In this document: one piece after another, positions 8,261-17,689 of the stretch
Position numbering within the stretch: the stretch's first letter is position 1
Layout of the letters: each line of letters starts with the position of its first letter
Source: Pseudomonas sp. MWU13-2100
GTDB lineage: Bacteria > Pseudomonadota > Gammaproteobacteria > Pseudomonadales > Pseudomonadaceae
Direction: 5' to 3'
Length of the DNA stretch: 64,000 nt
Assembly: GCF_023242365.1 (NCBI RefSeq)
Contig: NZ_JALLIX010000019.1
Span: 1 to 64,000, forward strand
The notes under the pieces: generated by a model
The model's input: the letters and a program-made list of their open reading frames with translations, nothing else
Databases searched by the model: none
Told to the model about the DNA's origin: nothing
Made by a program: the position numbers and the translations under genes

Positions 8261-10255
8261 ATGCCTATGTTCCGTACGATCCAAGCCCGCTACACGCTGT
8301 TTCTGGTCCTGTTCGTCCTGCTGTTGTTCGTCCTCACCGTGGTCGGGATCAGCCAGTTGGTTGCGCCGACGTTGCGCAAGACCGAGGAACAGGTCGTACT
8401 CAACCGCGTGGCCGAAGTGGCCGAGCAGATCAAGAACGAGTTGAACAAGGTCCAGGCCCAGCAGCGCAGCATCACCCAGACCATCCCCCTGCTCGACAGC
8501 GACACCATCGACAAGGTCCTGCCCGGCCTGGTGGATCAGTACGGCGAACTGAAAGTCTTCGGCGGCGGCATCTGGCCCCTGCCCGGCCAGCGCACGCCGG
8601 GGCGGAACAAGCACAGCACCTTCTGGCACCGCGATGCCAATGGCCAGTTGAAGGTCAATACCTTCTGGAACAGCGCCGAAGCGCCCAACTATTACGAGCA
8701 GCCCTGGTACAAGGGCGGCATGGCCACCCCACGCGGCCAGTGCGCCTGGGCGGCAGCCTACAAGGATGACGCCAGCCAGGAGCCTCGCACCAACTGCGCC
8801 ATGGCCATCCAGCGCGACGGCGTGCCGTACGGCGTCTCGACCATCGACGTGACCCTGGGCTTTTTCAACGACCTGGTGGCGCGCAAGGAAAAAGACATCG
8901 GTGGTGAAATGTTGATCGTTGAAGCCGACGGCAAGATCATCAGCAACAGCACCCATATCAACAGCCCGGTGGTACTCAAGAACGTCAGCGACCTGGCCGG
9001 CAGCTCGGCCTTCGCCGCGCAGGTCAAGACCGCCCTGCAAAACCGCGACGCCGCGGCCCTGCGTGTGGAGTTCAACAACGACGGCGTGGCCAGCACCTTC
9101 TTCATGCGCCCTATCGAAGGCACCCCCTGGTTCCTCGCCACGGCCCTGCCGACCCAGTTGATCACTGCCCAGCGCGATGACGTGCTCAATACCCTGGCCC
9201 TGCTGCAGATCCCGATGATCGTGCTGCTGGTGCTGTTGCAGGTGTATGCCATCCGCCAGTTGATCAACCGGATGCGCGCCCTCAAGTCCAATATCGACGC
9301 GCTGTCCACCGGCGATGCCGACCTGACCCGGCGCATCACCATCCGCGCCGAAGATGAGCTGGGGGCCATCGGCCACTCGGTGAACCGCTTTATCGTCTAC
9401 CTGCAGAACATGATCGGCGAAGTCACCCAGGCCACCGGCGACATGGCCTCCAGCCTGGACAAGCTGCAACAGACCTCGGCCCATACCAACCAGATCCTCA
9501 GCCGTCACGCCTCGGAAACCGAACAGACGGTCACCGCCATCACCGAAATGAGCGCCACCGCCGACACCGTGGCCGAGAACGCCGCCGAAACCGCGGCCTT
9601 CACCCAGCGCGCCAACGAACACGCCGACCGTTCGCGGGTGGTGGTGGGCGAAGCTTCCAGCAGCGTGGTCGCGCTGATCGACGAGGTGTCCAGCGCCACC
9701 CACAAGGTCGAGAGCATGCAGCAGGACGCCCAGCGCATCACCGAGATTCTCGGGGTGATCGGCGCCATTGCCGGGCAGACCAACCTGCTGGCCCTGAACG
9801 CCGCCATCGAGGCCGCCCGCGCCGGCGAGCAGGGTCGCGGCTTCGCGGTGGTGGCCGACGAGGTTCGCGCCCTTGCCGCCCGGACCCAGGCCAGCACCTC
9901 GGAAATCAACGAGATGCTGACCCGCCTGACCCAGGGCGTCAGTTCGTCGGTAGCGGCCATGGAAAATACCCAGGCCAGCTGCCAGTCCGCGGCCGACGCC
10001 ACGGCACGGGTCAACGCCGGGCTCGATGAAATGGCCGGCTCCGTCAGCCATATCAACAGCCTCAGTACCCAGATCGCCACGGCTGCCGAACAGCAGAGTT
10101 CGGTGACCGAAGAGATCAACCGCAGCATGGTGCAGATCCGTCATATGGTCGAAGAACTGGTGCAGAGCGGCCACGCCACCGATGACAATACCCGCAGCCT
10201 GCTGGACGCCAACAACCGTGTCAGCGCGTTGATGGGCCGCTTCAAGGTCAAGTAA
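8261..10255 (+). CDS. Methyl-accepting chemotaxis protein with dCache-type sensor
   Basis: The product has 664 residues. The order is TM1 (about 12-33), a large periplasmic double-Cache sensor (about 35-305, with the FGGGIWPLPGQRTPGRN and AWAAAYKDD regions), TM2 (about 309-333), HAMP (about 332-385) and a cytoplasmic signalling hairpin (about 400-660). The hairpin tip is the conserved EVRALAARTQASTSEI. It senses a small ligand outside the membrane and signals to CheA/CheW. The ligand is not predictable here. Gene context and the FliA promoter at 8168-8194 tie it to the motility regulon. No CheB/CheR-docking pentapeptide is seen at the C-terminus (MGRFKVK). Confidence 0.95.
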   Translation: MPMFRTIQARYTLFLVLFVLLLFVLTVVGISQLVAPTLRKTEEQVVLNRVAEVAEQIKNELNKVQAQQRSITQTIPLLDSDTIDKVLPGLVDQYGELKVFGGGIWPLPGQRTPGRNKHSTFWHRDANGQLKVNTFWNSAEAPNYYEQPWYKGGMATPRGQCAWAAAYKDDASQEPRTNCAMAIQRDGVPYGVSTIDVTLGFFNDLVARKEKDIGGEMLIVEADGKIISNSTHINSPVVLKNVSDLAGSSAFAAQVKTALQNRDAAALRVEFNNDGVASTFFMRPIEGTPWFLATALPTQLITAQRDDVLNTLALLQIPMIVLLVLLQVYAIRQLINRMRALKSNIDALSTGDADLTRRITIRAEDELGAIGHSVNRFIVYLQNMIGEVTQATGDMASSLDKLQQTSAHTNQILSRHASETEQTVTAITEMSATADTVAENAAETAAFTQRANEHADRSRVVVGEASSSVVALIDEVSSATHKVESMQQDAQRITEILGVIGAIAGQTNLLALNAAIEAARAGEQGRGFAVVADEVRALAARTQASTSEINEMLTRLTQGVSSSVAAMENTQASCQSAADATARVNAGLDEMAGSVSHINSLSTQIATAAEQQSSVTEEINRSMVQIRHMVEELVQSGHATDDNTRSLLDANNRVSALMGRFKVK

Positions 10256-10263
10256 CCCCCTGC

Positions 10264-10294
10264 CGGTCGTGCCTGCCCCGAGTGGGCACGACCG
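10264..10294 (+). terminator. Hairpin terminator after the chemoreceptor gene
   Basis: CGGTCGTGCC and GGCACGACCG form a 10-bp perfect stem with an 11-nt loop, 8 nt after the stop codon. There is no strong T-tract, so termination strength is uncertain. Confidence 0.6.
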
Positions 10295-10393
10295 CCGGTC
10301 TTGTACCGATTTTGTACATCACGAAATACTTTGTATCACCTATGCTCATCATTGTTTCCGCCCTTTAACAAGGAACGCAGTCGGAGCAGAGCC

Positions 10394-10858
10394 ATGGGAC
10401 AACCTTCTTTCCAGCCTTATGCCAAGACGCTCAGTAACGAAATCCATATAGAAGCCGATATAGAGACGGTCTACGCCTACGTGACCCAGCCCGATCACTG
10501 GCACGAATGGCACCCCACCTCCGTCAGCGCCGATAACAGCATTCATGGCCCCTTGCCCAAGGATCATCGCTTCACCGAAATCATCGACCTGCTGGGTTTG
10601 CGGATAGAGATGAACTATCGGGTGGTCATCGCCGATGCTCCGGTTGAGTTCAAGATGGCCTTCACCTCCCCGGTGGTCGATGGCTGCATTTATTACAGCC
10701 TGCACCGTGACGGTTATGGCACGCAGTTCACCCGTACCCTGCAATACATCACCGAACTGAATCTGAGCGGTTTGCATGCGCGTATGGTCGAGCTCTCGAC
10801 CCGGGCGATGGACAACCTCAAACACCTGATGGAAACGCCGAAGCGCTCTACCGCCTGA
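10394..10858 (+). CDS. SRPBCC (START/polyketide cyclase-like) family protein
   Basis: The product has 154 residues. The pattern (an opening beta strand NEIHIEADIETVYAYVTQPDHWHEWHP, mixed beta strands, a long C-terminal amphipathic helix) is that of the SRPBCC lipid/small-molecule binding fold. I start at the ATG at 10394 because GGAG precedes it by 7 nt. An upstream ATG at 10301 adds a cysteine-rich stretch that does not look coding. The ligand and role are unknown. It is not a DUF1795 (Eag) chaperone, which one might expect next to the RHS gene downstream. Confidence 0.75.
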   Translation: MGQPSFQPYAKTLSNEIHIEADIETVYAYVTQPDHWHEWHPTSVSADNSIHGPLPKDHRFTEIIDLLGLRIEMNYRVVIADAPVEFKMAFTSPVVDGCIYYSLHRDGYGTQFTRTLQYITELNLSGLHARMVELSTRAMDNLKHLMETPKRSTA

Positions 10859-11055
10859 GCCGATCCAGATGTACTGATCGTCAGTGCTTGGCTCGACTAC
10901 TTTCTGGCTGTTTTCTATACGCCAACCTTGAGAGTCAAGTAATTTCATGCGTACTTTGAAGAATAATCCGATCAATCAAATCGACTTTTCTCTCTAAAAA
11001 CTCTTCGAGCAGCATGTTCCGATTGATGCCTTAAATGGACATGGAACACTGCTTG

Positions 11056-14000
11056 ATGACCGACACCCCCTGGGCCGCCCGCGAGGGCGATGCTTTGCTG
11101 CACACTCCGATGATGGCCGACGTTCTCGGCGGGGTACTGGAAGTGACGGCGAATGTCGCCATCGGTGCCCTCGCCACGGCAGCGGTGGTCGGCGCGGCGG
11201 GCGTTACGGTCGCCACCGGTGGCCTGGGTTGCGTGGTGCTGGGCGCGGTGGTCGGCACCGTTGTCGGGGTCGGCATGAGCGAAACCGGTACCGACCAGAA
11301 GCTCGCAAATCTGTGCGAGGGCCTGTCCAACCAACTGTTCCCGCCTACAGTCCAGGCCCATATCAGCAGCGGTTCGACCGACACCTTTATCAACGGCCTG
11401 CCGGCGGCGCGGGCGGCCGGGAAGATCGGTCAGGTGCCAGCCGGCGATTCGACCGAACCCAGCTACCTGAACATCGCTGAGGGTTTCTTTGCCCAGTTGT
11501 GGCGACCCACCATCGCCACACCGGTGCCCGGCGCGCTGCCCCGTTCCCAGGATGGCGTGGCCTGCGACAAACACCCACCCATGCCCGAGGCCTATATCGC
11601 TGAAGGCTCAAGCAAGGTCTTTATCAACGGCCAGCCCGCCGCGCGCACGGGGGATCGCAGCACCTGCGAGGCCAGGATCGGTGCGATCAAGGGGCTGATT
11701 TCGCCCAACGTCATTATTGGTGGCGAACCGGTGGTGGTGCGTGAGATTCGTAGCGGCAAGACGCCCGGTGTGGGATTGGCGGTAACCACGCTCTTGCTGC
11801 TGCGTGGCTCGCGAGGCCGGTTTTTCAGCCAGTTGCCGTGCATGGTGGTGGGTGGCGCGGTGTCCCTGGGCACCAGCCAGGCTATCGGCGCCTTGAGCCG
11901 CGCCACCGCAGGGTCGCCGAACCCTGTACACGCCGCAACGGGGGCCAAGGTTCTGGGGGGCACGGACGAACTGGACTTTGTCCTGCCCGGCCTCCTGCCC
12001 ATCGACTGGCAACGGTTCTACAACAGTCGCGATGAGCGTCACGACAGTTTGCTGGGCACGGGTTGGAGCCTGCCCTATGAAATCGGCGTGTGTATTGAGG
12101 CACATCCTGATGGCGGCGAACGGCTGATCTACACCGACGAACAGGCCCGGCGTATCGACATGGGCACGATCCCCCTCGGCGGTGCGGTGTTCAGCGCCGG
12201 GGAAGGCTTGGTGGTACGACGCAATGGCAACGGCCAGTTGCTGATTGAAAGCGACGACGGCCTTTATCGACTCTTCGAACCGACCCTGGCCGATCCTTCG
12301 GCCCTGCGCATGAGCCAGTTGGGCGACCGCAACGACAATCGAATCTATCTCGACTATGACGAGTCGGGAAAACTGATTCGTCTGCGCGACACCTTCGAAC
12401 AGGTGCAGGTGGAGCTGATCTACAGCGCCCAGTGGCCCCGGCGTGTCAGTCGGATCGAACGCTTGTACCCCGATCAACAGCGCGAAGTGTTAGTCAGCTA
12501 CGACTACGACAGCAGCGGCGACTTGAGCGAAGTGCGCGACGGCCTGGGCCAGGTGCAACGGCGCTTCGCCTACGATAATGCTCGGCGAATGGCCGAACAC
12601 CAATTGCCCTCCGGACTGCGCTGCTTTTACCAGTGGGCGCAGGTCGAGGGGCTTGAATGGCGAGTGGTGCGGCACTGGACCGATGACGGCGACGAGTATG
12701 TATTCGACTACGACCTGAGCAACGGCATCACCCGTGTCACCGACGGTTTGAAGCGTGTGAGCAGCCGCCGTTGGAACCCGCAGTACCAGATCACCGAATA
12801 CACCGACAATCTCGGCCACTCCTGGCAATTCGAGTGGAACGACGAACGCCAGTTGCTCGGCGCCACCGATCCCCAAGGCGGGCAATACCGGTTCAGTTAC
12901 GACGAGGCCGGCAATCTCACTCATACCCTCGATCCGTTGGGGCGCAGCGAATCGACCCTGTGGCTGGAACACTGGGCTTTGCCACTGGTGGAGACCGATG
13001 CAGCCGGCAACCACTGGCACTACCGCTACGACCCCCGCGGCAACTGCACCCACGAAACCGATCCGCTAGGACAGGTCACCCAATACCGCTTCGATGCCAT
13101 GGGCCAGCCGGTGGAAATCATCGATGCCTTGGGCAAAAGCCAAACCTTGCAGTGGAACGACCTCGGACAACTGATCCAACGGACCGACTGCTCAGGGCAG
13201 CCGACCAAGTTCCGCTATGACCCACGCGGCTATTTGCAGACGGTTATCGATGCGCTGGGCGAACACACGACCTACCAGCACGATGCGCGGGGGCGATTGC
13301 TGCAAAGCCGGCAGCCGGGCGATCGCGTCGAACAGTACCTGCGCGATGGCAGCGGTCAACTCATCGGTTATGTCGATCCGGCGGGATACCGCACCACCTA
13401 TCAATACGACCGTCGCGGACAGGTGCGCCAGCGTATCGATGCCCATGGCCGACAGGTCGAGTTTCGTCATGACGCTTATGGCCGCTTGCAAGCGCTGACC
13501 AACGAGAATGGCGAGCGTTATCGCTTCGCCTGGGATGCCAATGATCGGTTGATCCGGCAGCAGGATCTGGACGGCAGCGCCCGGCAGTACGGTTATGACG
13601 CACTGGATCACACCACCCATGTGGAATATGTTCCAGCGTCCCTCGGCAATGATCTGGCGCAAACGCCAGGAGAAACAGTCGGTCCCATCGTTCATCAGTT
13701 GCAACGCGACGCGATGGGTCGGCTGATCGCCAAGGTCACCGATGATGGGCGTACCGAGTACGTCTACGACCCGCAGGACCAACTCACCACCATTACCTTT
13801 ACCGACAACCACGGTAACAAACAAAGGCTTGGCTTCGCCTATGACGCCCTGGGCCAGTTGCGTGAGGAACAGAGTGCGGCGGGCAGCCTGCGGCATCACT
13901 ACGATGAGCTGGGCAATCTGCTCCAGACGCAGTTGCCGGATGGGCGTTGGCTCAACCGGCTGTATTACGGCAGCGGCCATCTGCACCAGATCAATCTGGA

Positions 14001-15423
14001 CGGCCGGGTCATCAGCGATTTCGAGCGCGACCGTCTGCACCGCGAGGTATCGCGGACTCAGGGCCAACTCAGCACGCGTAGCGAGTACGACCGTATTGGA
14101 CGCCTGCGTTCACGCTTGCGCCGACCTTCCAACCTTCCGCCGGCACTGCCCGCGCCGGTGCAAAAGCATTTCGAGTACGACCCCAGCGACAACCTGATTG
14201 GCCGTGAAGATCGCGATAAACACACTCGCCACGAACAACGTCAACTCTTGCACTACGACGCCACCGGTCGAATCATCGCCACTCAGGACAGTGTGCAGGG
14301 CCAGAACGAAACCTTTGCATACGACGCCGCCGCCAACCTGCTGGACGGCCCACCAGCCGGCGCCGGATGGGTGGTGCACAACAAGCTGTTGACCTATCAG
14401 GACAAGCGCTACCGCTACGACGGCTTCGGCCGAATGATCGAAAAACGCAGTGCCATACAAGGGTTACAGCGTTTTGTCTATGACGCTGAACACCGCTTGA
14501 TCGAGGTACGCAGTCAAAAAGGCGAGCGGGAAACGGTCGTGAAAATGACTTATGACCCGTTGGGCCGACGCATCGCCAAGACCGAGCACGACAACGGCGG
14601 GTATTTGCTGGGCGAAACGCGTTTCACCTGGGATGGCTTGCGGCTCTTGCAGGAGCACAAGAACACTCAGTCCAGCCTCTACCTCTATGCCGACGAAGGT
14701 TATGAACCGCTGGCGCGGGTCGATGGCAGCGGCGACTTGCAGAAGATCCGCTATTACCACAACGACCTGAACGGCCTGCCCGAGCAACTGACCGAAGCCG
14801 ATGGCACCACAGTGTGGAAGGCGAGATATCGCGTTTGGGGCCATACGGTCGAAGAGATACGCGAACCGTATTACATCGAGGAACAGAACCTGCGGTTCCA
14901 GGGCCAGTATCTGGACCGCGAAACGGGACTGCACTACAACACGTTCCGGTTCTATGATCCGGAGGTGGGACGGTTTACCACGCCGGATCCGATTGGGTTG
15001 ATGGGGAACCTCAACCTGTACACCTATGCACCGAATCCAATAACGTGGATTGATCCGTTTGGTTGGAAAAAATGCGGCACTGGAGAGTACAAAGACGTTG
15101 GTGGTCATCATGTGCACGCCAAGGCGGGCTTTAAGAACAATACGAAATATGATCCTAAAAAGGGTTTCTCATTGAGCCAGCACTACATGGACAAACTAGG
15201 GCTAGATCACCAAGCCATGACCGCTTACCAGCGCCAAGCCTTTAAACAACTGCACCTAAGAGGAAAGCCAAACACGCTCTCGGCACATACCAAAATTGCG
15301 GTTGATGCCCTTCAGGCAGGAGGTGCGACCAGCCAACAAGCCAGAAGCCTTGCCGCGCAGTCGCTGTGGAACCTGCGTCAACAAGGTGCTAAAACACCCA
15401 CCAACATCCCCTGGTATCAATAG
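11056..15423 (+). CDS. RHS-repeat toxin with PAAR-like N-terminus and nuclease-like C-terminal tip (probable T6SS effector)
   Basis: The product has about 1455 residues from the ATG at 11056, and an alternative ATG at 11035 adds 7. The N-terminus holds two to three hydrophobic helices (about residues 20-75), then PAAR-like segments with the FINGLPAARAAGK and FINGQPAARTGDRSTCEA motifs (about 110-235). From about 300 to 1310 runs the YD-repeat RHS shell. It ends with the conserved DPIGLMGNLNLYTYAPNP and WIDPFGW region where RHS proteins self-cleave. The last 118 residues form a variable tip containing GGHHVHAKAGF and two later histidines, suggesting an HNH/EndoVII GHH-type nuclease. Base composition drops in GC exactly at the tip. 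An AT-rich gene 8 nt downstream is the likely antidote. No vgrG or eag chaperone gene is in the window. Confidence 0.88.
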   Translation: MTDTPWAAREGDALLHTPMMADVLGGVLEVTANVAIGALATAAVVGAAGVTVATGGLGCVVLGAVVGTVVGVGMSETGTDQKLANLCEGLSNQLFPPTVQAHISSGSTDTFINGLPAARAAGKIGQVPAGDSTEPSYLNIAEGFFAQLWRPTIATPVPGALPRSQDGVACDKHPPMPEAYIAEGSSKVFINGQPAARTGDRSTCEARIGAIKGLISPNVIIGGEPVVVREIRSGKTPGVGLAVTTLLLLRGSRGRFFSQLPCMVVGGAVSLGTSQAIGALSRATAGSPNPVHAATGAKVLGGTDELDFVLPGLLPIDWQRFYNSRDERHDSLLGTGWSLPYEIGVCIEAHPDGGERLIYTDEQARRIDMGTIPLGGAVFSAGEGLVVRRNGNGQLLIESDDGLYRLFEPTLADPSALRMSQLGDRNDNRIYLDYDESGKLIRLRDTFEQVQVELIYSAQWPRRVSRIERLYPDQQREVLVSYDYDSSGDLSEVRDGLGQVQRRFAYDNARRMAEHQLPSGLRCFYQWAQVEGLEWRVVRHWTDDGDEYVFDYDLSNGITRVTDGLKRVSSRRWNPQYQITEYTDNLGHSWQFEWNDERQLLGATDPQGGQYRFSYDEAGNLTHTLDPLGRSESTLWLEHWALPLVETDAAGNHWHYRYDPRGNCTHETDPLGQVTQYRFDAMGQPVEIIDALGKSQTLQWNDLGQLIQRTDCSGQPTKFRYDPRGYLQTVIDALGEHTTYQHDARGRLLQSRQPGDRVEQYLRDGSGQLIGYVDPAGYRTTYQYDRRGQVRQRIDAHGRQVEFRHDAYGRLQALTNENGERYRFAWDANDRLIRQQDLDGSARQYGYDALDHTTHVEYVPASLGNDLAQTPGETVGPIVHQLQRDAMGRLIAKVTDDGRTEYVYDPQDQLTTITFTDNHGNKQRLGFAYDALGQLREEQSAAGSLRHHYDELGNLLQTQLPDGRWLNRLYYGSGHLHQINLDGRVISDFERDRLHREVSRTQGQLSTRSEYDRIGRLRSRLRRPSNLPPALPAPVQKHFEYDPSDNLIGREDRDKHTRHEQRQLLHYDATGRIIATQDSVQGQNETFAYDAAANLLDGPPAGAGWVVHNKLLTYQDKRYRYDGFGRMIEKRSAIQGLQRFVYDAEHRLIEVRSQKGERETVVKMTYDPLGRRIAKTEHDNGGYLLGETRFTWDGLRLLQEHKNTQSSLYLYADEGYEPLARVDGSGDLQKIRYYHNDLNGLPEQLTEADGTTVWKARYRVWGHTVEEIREPYYIEEQNLRFQGQYLDRETGLHYNTFRFYDPEVGRFTTPDPIGLMGNLNLYTYAPNPITWIDPFGWKKCGTGEYKDVGGHHVHAKAGFKNNTKYDPKKGFSLSQHYMDKLGLDHQAMTAYQRQAFKQLHLRGKPNTLSAHTKIAVDALQAGGATSQQARSLAAQSLWNLRQQGAKTPTNIPWYQ

Positions 15424-15431
15424 GTGACAGA

Positions 15432-15785
15432 ATGTCTGATAAAAAAAATCTCGATAGCTTCGGAAAGCAACTCATCACTTCGGTTCGAGATCGCTCCATT
15501 GAAAAATTCGAAAAAATCACAATTGGCGCTCTAAAGTCACAGAAGGCTCTAGAGCTTCATAAACTTATCCAACAGTTCGACGAAAATCAAAAAAAAGTCA
15601 TTCGAACGCTAATTATCGAAAGCATTGATAACACCATATTCAACTTTCTCGACATGATCGAACAACACGAAGACAACATCAAGCTAATAGTTTCAAATAA
15701 AAATATCAATGAAATAAGCGATGGACTATCTGGCGAGCTTTTAACTGAAGACGGCTGGATAGAACGATTCAGCAAATTAAAATAG
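15432..15785 (+). CDS. Candidate immunity protein for the RHS toxin
   Basis: The product has 117 residues, is soluble, highly charged and mostly helical, and contains DGLSGELLTEDGWIERFSKLK at its end. It starts 8 nt after the RHS stop codon. Its DNA is strongly AT-rich, with many AAA/AAT codons, unlike the surrounding chromosome and like the toxin tip just upstream. The pair therefore probably moved as a unit. Immunity function is inferred from position, size and composition, because I do not recognise a named Imm family with certainty. Confidence 0.7.
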   Translation: MSDKKNLDSFGKQLITSVRDRSIEKFEKITIGALKSQKALELHKLIQQFDENQKKVIRTLIIESIDNTIFNFLDMIEQHEDNIKLIVSNKNINEISDGLSGELLTEDGWIERFSKLK

Positions 15786-15997
15786 CAAGATGACCAAAAA
15801 CCTGTTTTTTTGAAGGCATAGCAGAGCGGATGTGTATGATCCAAAAATCAAAATTTGGTGGGAGCGGCGTTATGGTGAGGGGGGAAGGAGTGACAGGGTG
15901 AGTAACCCTATGGGGTCAATCTCTCCAAAAACACGATTCAGAACAGCGATGGATCTATCTTAGCTTTCAGAAAATAGATCCACACCTTTTTAAAATT

Positions 15998-16291
15998 TTA
16001 GACAATATCCGACAGAGAAGAAGCCTGGCGATTTGCCTGCAACGCCTTGGACTCAACGACCGTCCATATATCATAACCATCACGCAGCAATAGCGCGGCG
16101 CCCTGAATGAAGTGAGTCAAATCTTCATAGTCGATCTTACTCAAGGTGATGCAGGAAAGGCTGTCGATCATGTCCTTGCCAGCACGCATCCGCTCGCTGC
16201 CGTAGGCATGCAGATCAACGAGCGAGGCTCGGGTATTGATCAAGAGAACATGGCGATTGGTACAAGTAGGGGTAAGCAGTTGGTAAGTCAT
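15998..16291 (-). CDS. Small unknown Pseudomonas protein behind a structured leader
   Basis: The product has 97 residues from the ATG at 16291. I choose this start over the ATG at 16303 because GGAG lies 6 nt upstream of the former. It has no membrane segment. The N-terminus is Leu/Thr-rich, and the body contains DMIDSLSCITLSKIDYEDLTHFIQGAALLL and ends in polar residues. The pattern is like the short DUF3077/DUF6124-type proteins of Pseudomonas, but I cannot confirm membership. The 5' region (16314-16529) is unusually rich in nested inverted repeats, pointing to RNA-level control. Confidence 0.6.
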   Translation of the reverse strand: MTYQLLTPTCTNRHVLLINTRASLVDLHAYGSERMRAGKDMIDSLSCITLSKIDYEDLTHFIQGAALLLRDGYDIWTVVESKALQANRQASSLSDIV

Positions 16292-16313
16292 ATACAACTC
16301 CATTGAGGTCAGG

Positions 16314-16529
16314 AGCTACCACATTTGCGACCAAGCAAATTAGGGGTGGCAGCTATACGCAGGTTGGTCGACCGGGCCTCAATGACTCCCAGCACACCCG
16401 AGGGTGTCCTGCGCACAGCCGCCATGACACGAAACCGAGGGCGAAAAAAAACGCCTTCATTCGGATGGTGGCGCTTGTGCGCATTGAGGTAGACGGGCGA
16501 CCAAGCCCGGTCGTTGAATTTGCAACGAC
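16314..16529 (-). promoter_or_regulatory. Highly structured 5' leader element (candidate cis-regulatory RNA)
   Basis: Several complementary segments nest within 216 nt. These are AGCTACCAC/GTGGCAGCT (16314-16322 with 16346-16354) enclosing ATTTGC/GCAAAT (16323-16328 with 16335-16340), CCTCAATG/CATTGAGG (16377-16384 with 16482-16489), TGCGCACA/TGTGCGCA (16410-16417 with 16476-16483), GCCGCCAT/ATGGTGGC (16418-16425 with 16465-16472), and short hairpins at 16394-16407 and 16440-16455. TTGGTCG/CGACCAA (16364-16370 with 16498-16504) competes with CGACCGGG/CCCGGTCG (16369-16376 with 16506-16513). That helix in turn competes with a hairpin at 16510-16529. The element ends 22 nt before the ATG of the small gene at 15998-16291, so it probably acts as its 5' UTR. 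It fills most of the 16304-16655 gap, and no gene was found there. Confidence 0.55.
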
Positions 16530-16655
16530 GATTAGATCATAGCCATGAAAGAGCCGTAGGCGCAACCGACACCACGCAGGGACCTCGTGTAACACTCTTA
16601 ATCCAGGGTTAATCGCCGCTCACCAGCATCGCTCCGATTCTTCTGGAGATCCTGT

Positions 16656-17675
16656 ATGTCGAATGCTCGCGCGCTCCTGCTCGGCGGCCTGTTCCTGGCC
16701 GCGTCCCTGCCTGTCCTGTCCCGCGCGGCCGAAAGCCCGGCCTATGGCCCGGAACTGCAAGGCTTCGAATACCCTTATCCGGTTCAGCATTTTACCTTCC
16801 AATCCCAGGGCAAGTCCCTGCAGATGGGCTACATGGACGTCCCGCCCAGTGGCAAGGCCAACGGCCAGAACATCGTGCTGATGCACGGCAAGAACTTCTG
16901 CGCCGCTACCTGGGACTCGTCGATCAAGGCCCTGAGCGCCGCCGGCTACCGTGTGATCGCCCCGGATCAGATCGGTTTCTGCACCTCCAGCAAACCGGAC
17001 AACTACCAATACAGCTTCCAGCAACTGGCGAGCAATACCCACGCCCTGCTGGAAAAGCTCGGCATCGAGAAAACCCTGGTGCTGGGGCATTCCACCGGCG
17101 GTATGCTCGCCACCCGCTATGCCCTGCTCTACCCGCAACAGGTCGAACGCCTGGCGCTGGTCAACCCCATCGGCCTGGAAGACTGGAAAGCCCTGGGCGT
17201 GCCCTACCGCAGCGTCGATCAATGGAACGAGCGCGAGCTGAAACTCAACGCCGAGGGTATCCGCAACTACGAACGCAGCACCTACTACGCCGGCCGCTGG
17301 AAACCCGAATTCGACCGCTGGGTCGATATGCTCGCCGGCCTGAACAAAGGCCCCGGTCACGTCGCGGTCGCCTGGAACTCGGCGCTGATCTACGACATGA
17401 TCTTCACCCAACCGGTCTATTACGAATTCAAGGACCTGAAGATGCCCACCCTGTTGCTGATCGGCACCGCCGACACCACGGCCATCGGCAAGGATATCGC
17501 ACCGCCCGAGGTCAAGGCGCGTCTCGGACACTACGACGTGCTCGGCAAACAGGTGGCGAAACTGATCCCGCGCTCGACCCTGGTGGAGTTCCCCGGCCTC
17601 GGTCACGCGCCGCAGATGGAAGAACCGACCCGTTTCCACAAGGCCCTGCTCGGCTGGCTGGCCCGCAAACAATAA
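16656..17675 (+). CDS. Exported alpha/beta hydrolase
   Basis: The product has 339 residues. A Sec signal peptide is clear (residues 1-24, ending SRAA). The alpha/beta hydrolase triad is visible as Ser146 in the nucleophile elbow GHSTGG, Asp273 in LIGTADTTA and His317 in GLGHAPQME, with the oxyanion motif HGKNF upstream. It should cleave an ester, amide or related bond in the periplasm, but the substrate is unknown. GGAG precedes the ATG by about 7 nt. It is followed after 14 nt by a D-2-hydroxyacid dehydrogenase gene, so the two probably form an operon. Confidence 0.92.
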   Translation: MSNARALLLGGLFLAASLPVLSRAAESPAYGPELQGFEYPYPVQHFTFQSQGKSLQMGYMDVPPSGKANGQNIVLMHGKNFCAATWDSSIKALSAAGYRVIAPDQIGFCTSSKPDNYQYSFQQLASNTHALLEKLGIEKTLVLGHSTGGMLATRYALLYPQQVERLALVNPIGLEDWKALGVPYRSVDQWNERELKLNAEGIRNYERSTYYAGRWKPEFDRWVDMLAGLNKGPGHVAVAWNSALIYDMIFTQPVYYEFKDLKMPTLLLIGTADTTAIGKDIAPPEVKARLGHYDVLGKQVAKLIPRSTLVEFPGLGHAPQMEEPTRFHKALLGWLARKQ

Positions 17676-17689
17676 TGAGGAAAGAGTGA

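Noticed and set aside
8216..10174. Long open frame antisense to the chemoreceptor gene
   Set aside because: High-GC codon periodicity commonly leaves the opposite strand open. The translated protein is compositionally odd (Gly/His-rich) and the plus-strand gene has clear domains and a promoter.
16303..16595. Short open frames on both strands in the structured leader
   Set aside because: They arise from the palindromic sequence of the leader. Neither has a ribosome site or a plausible product.
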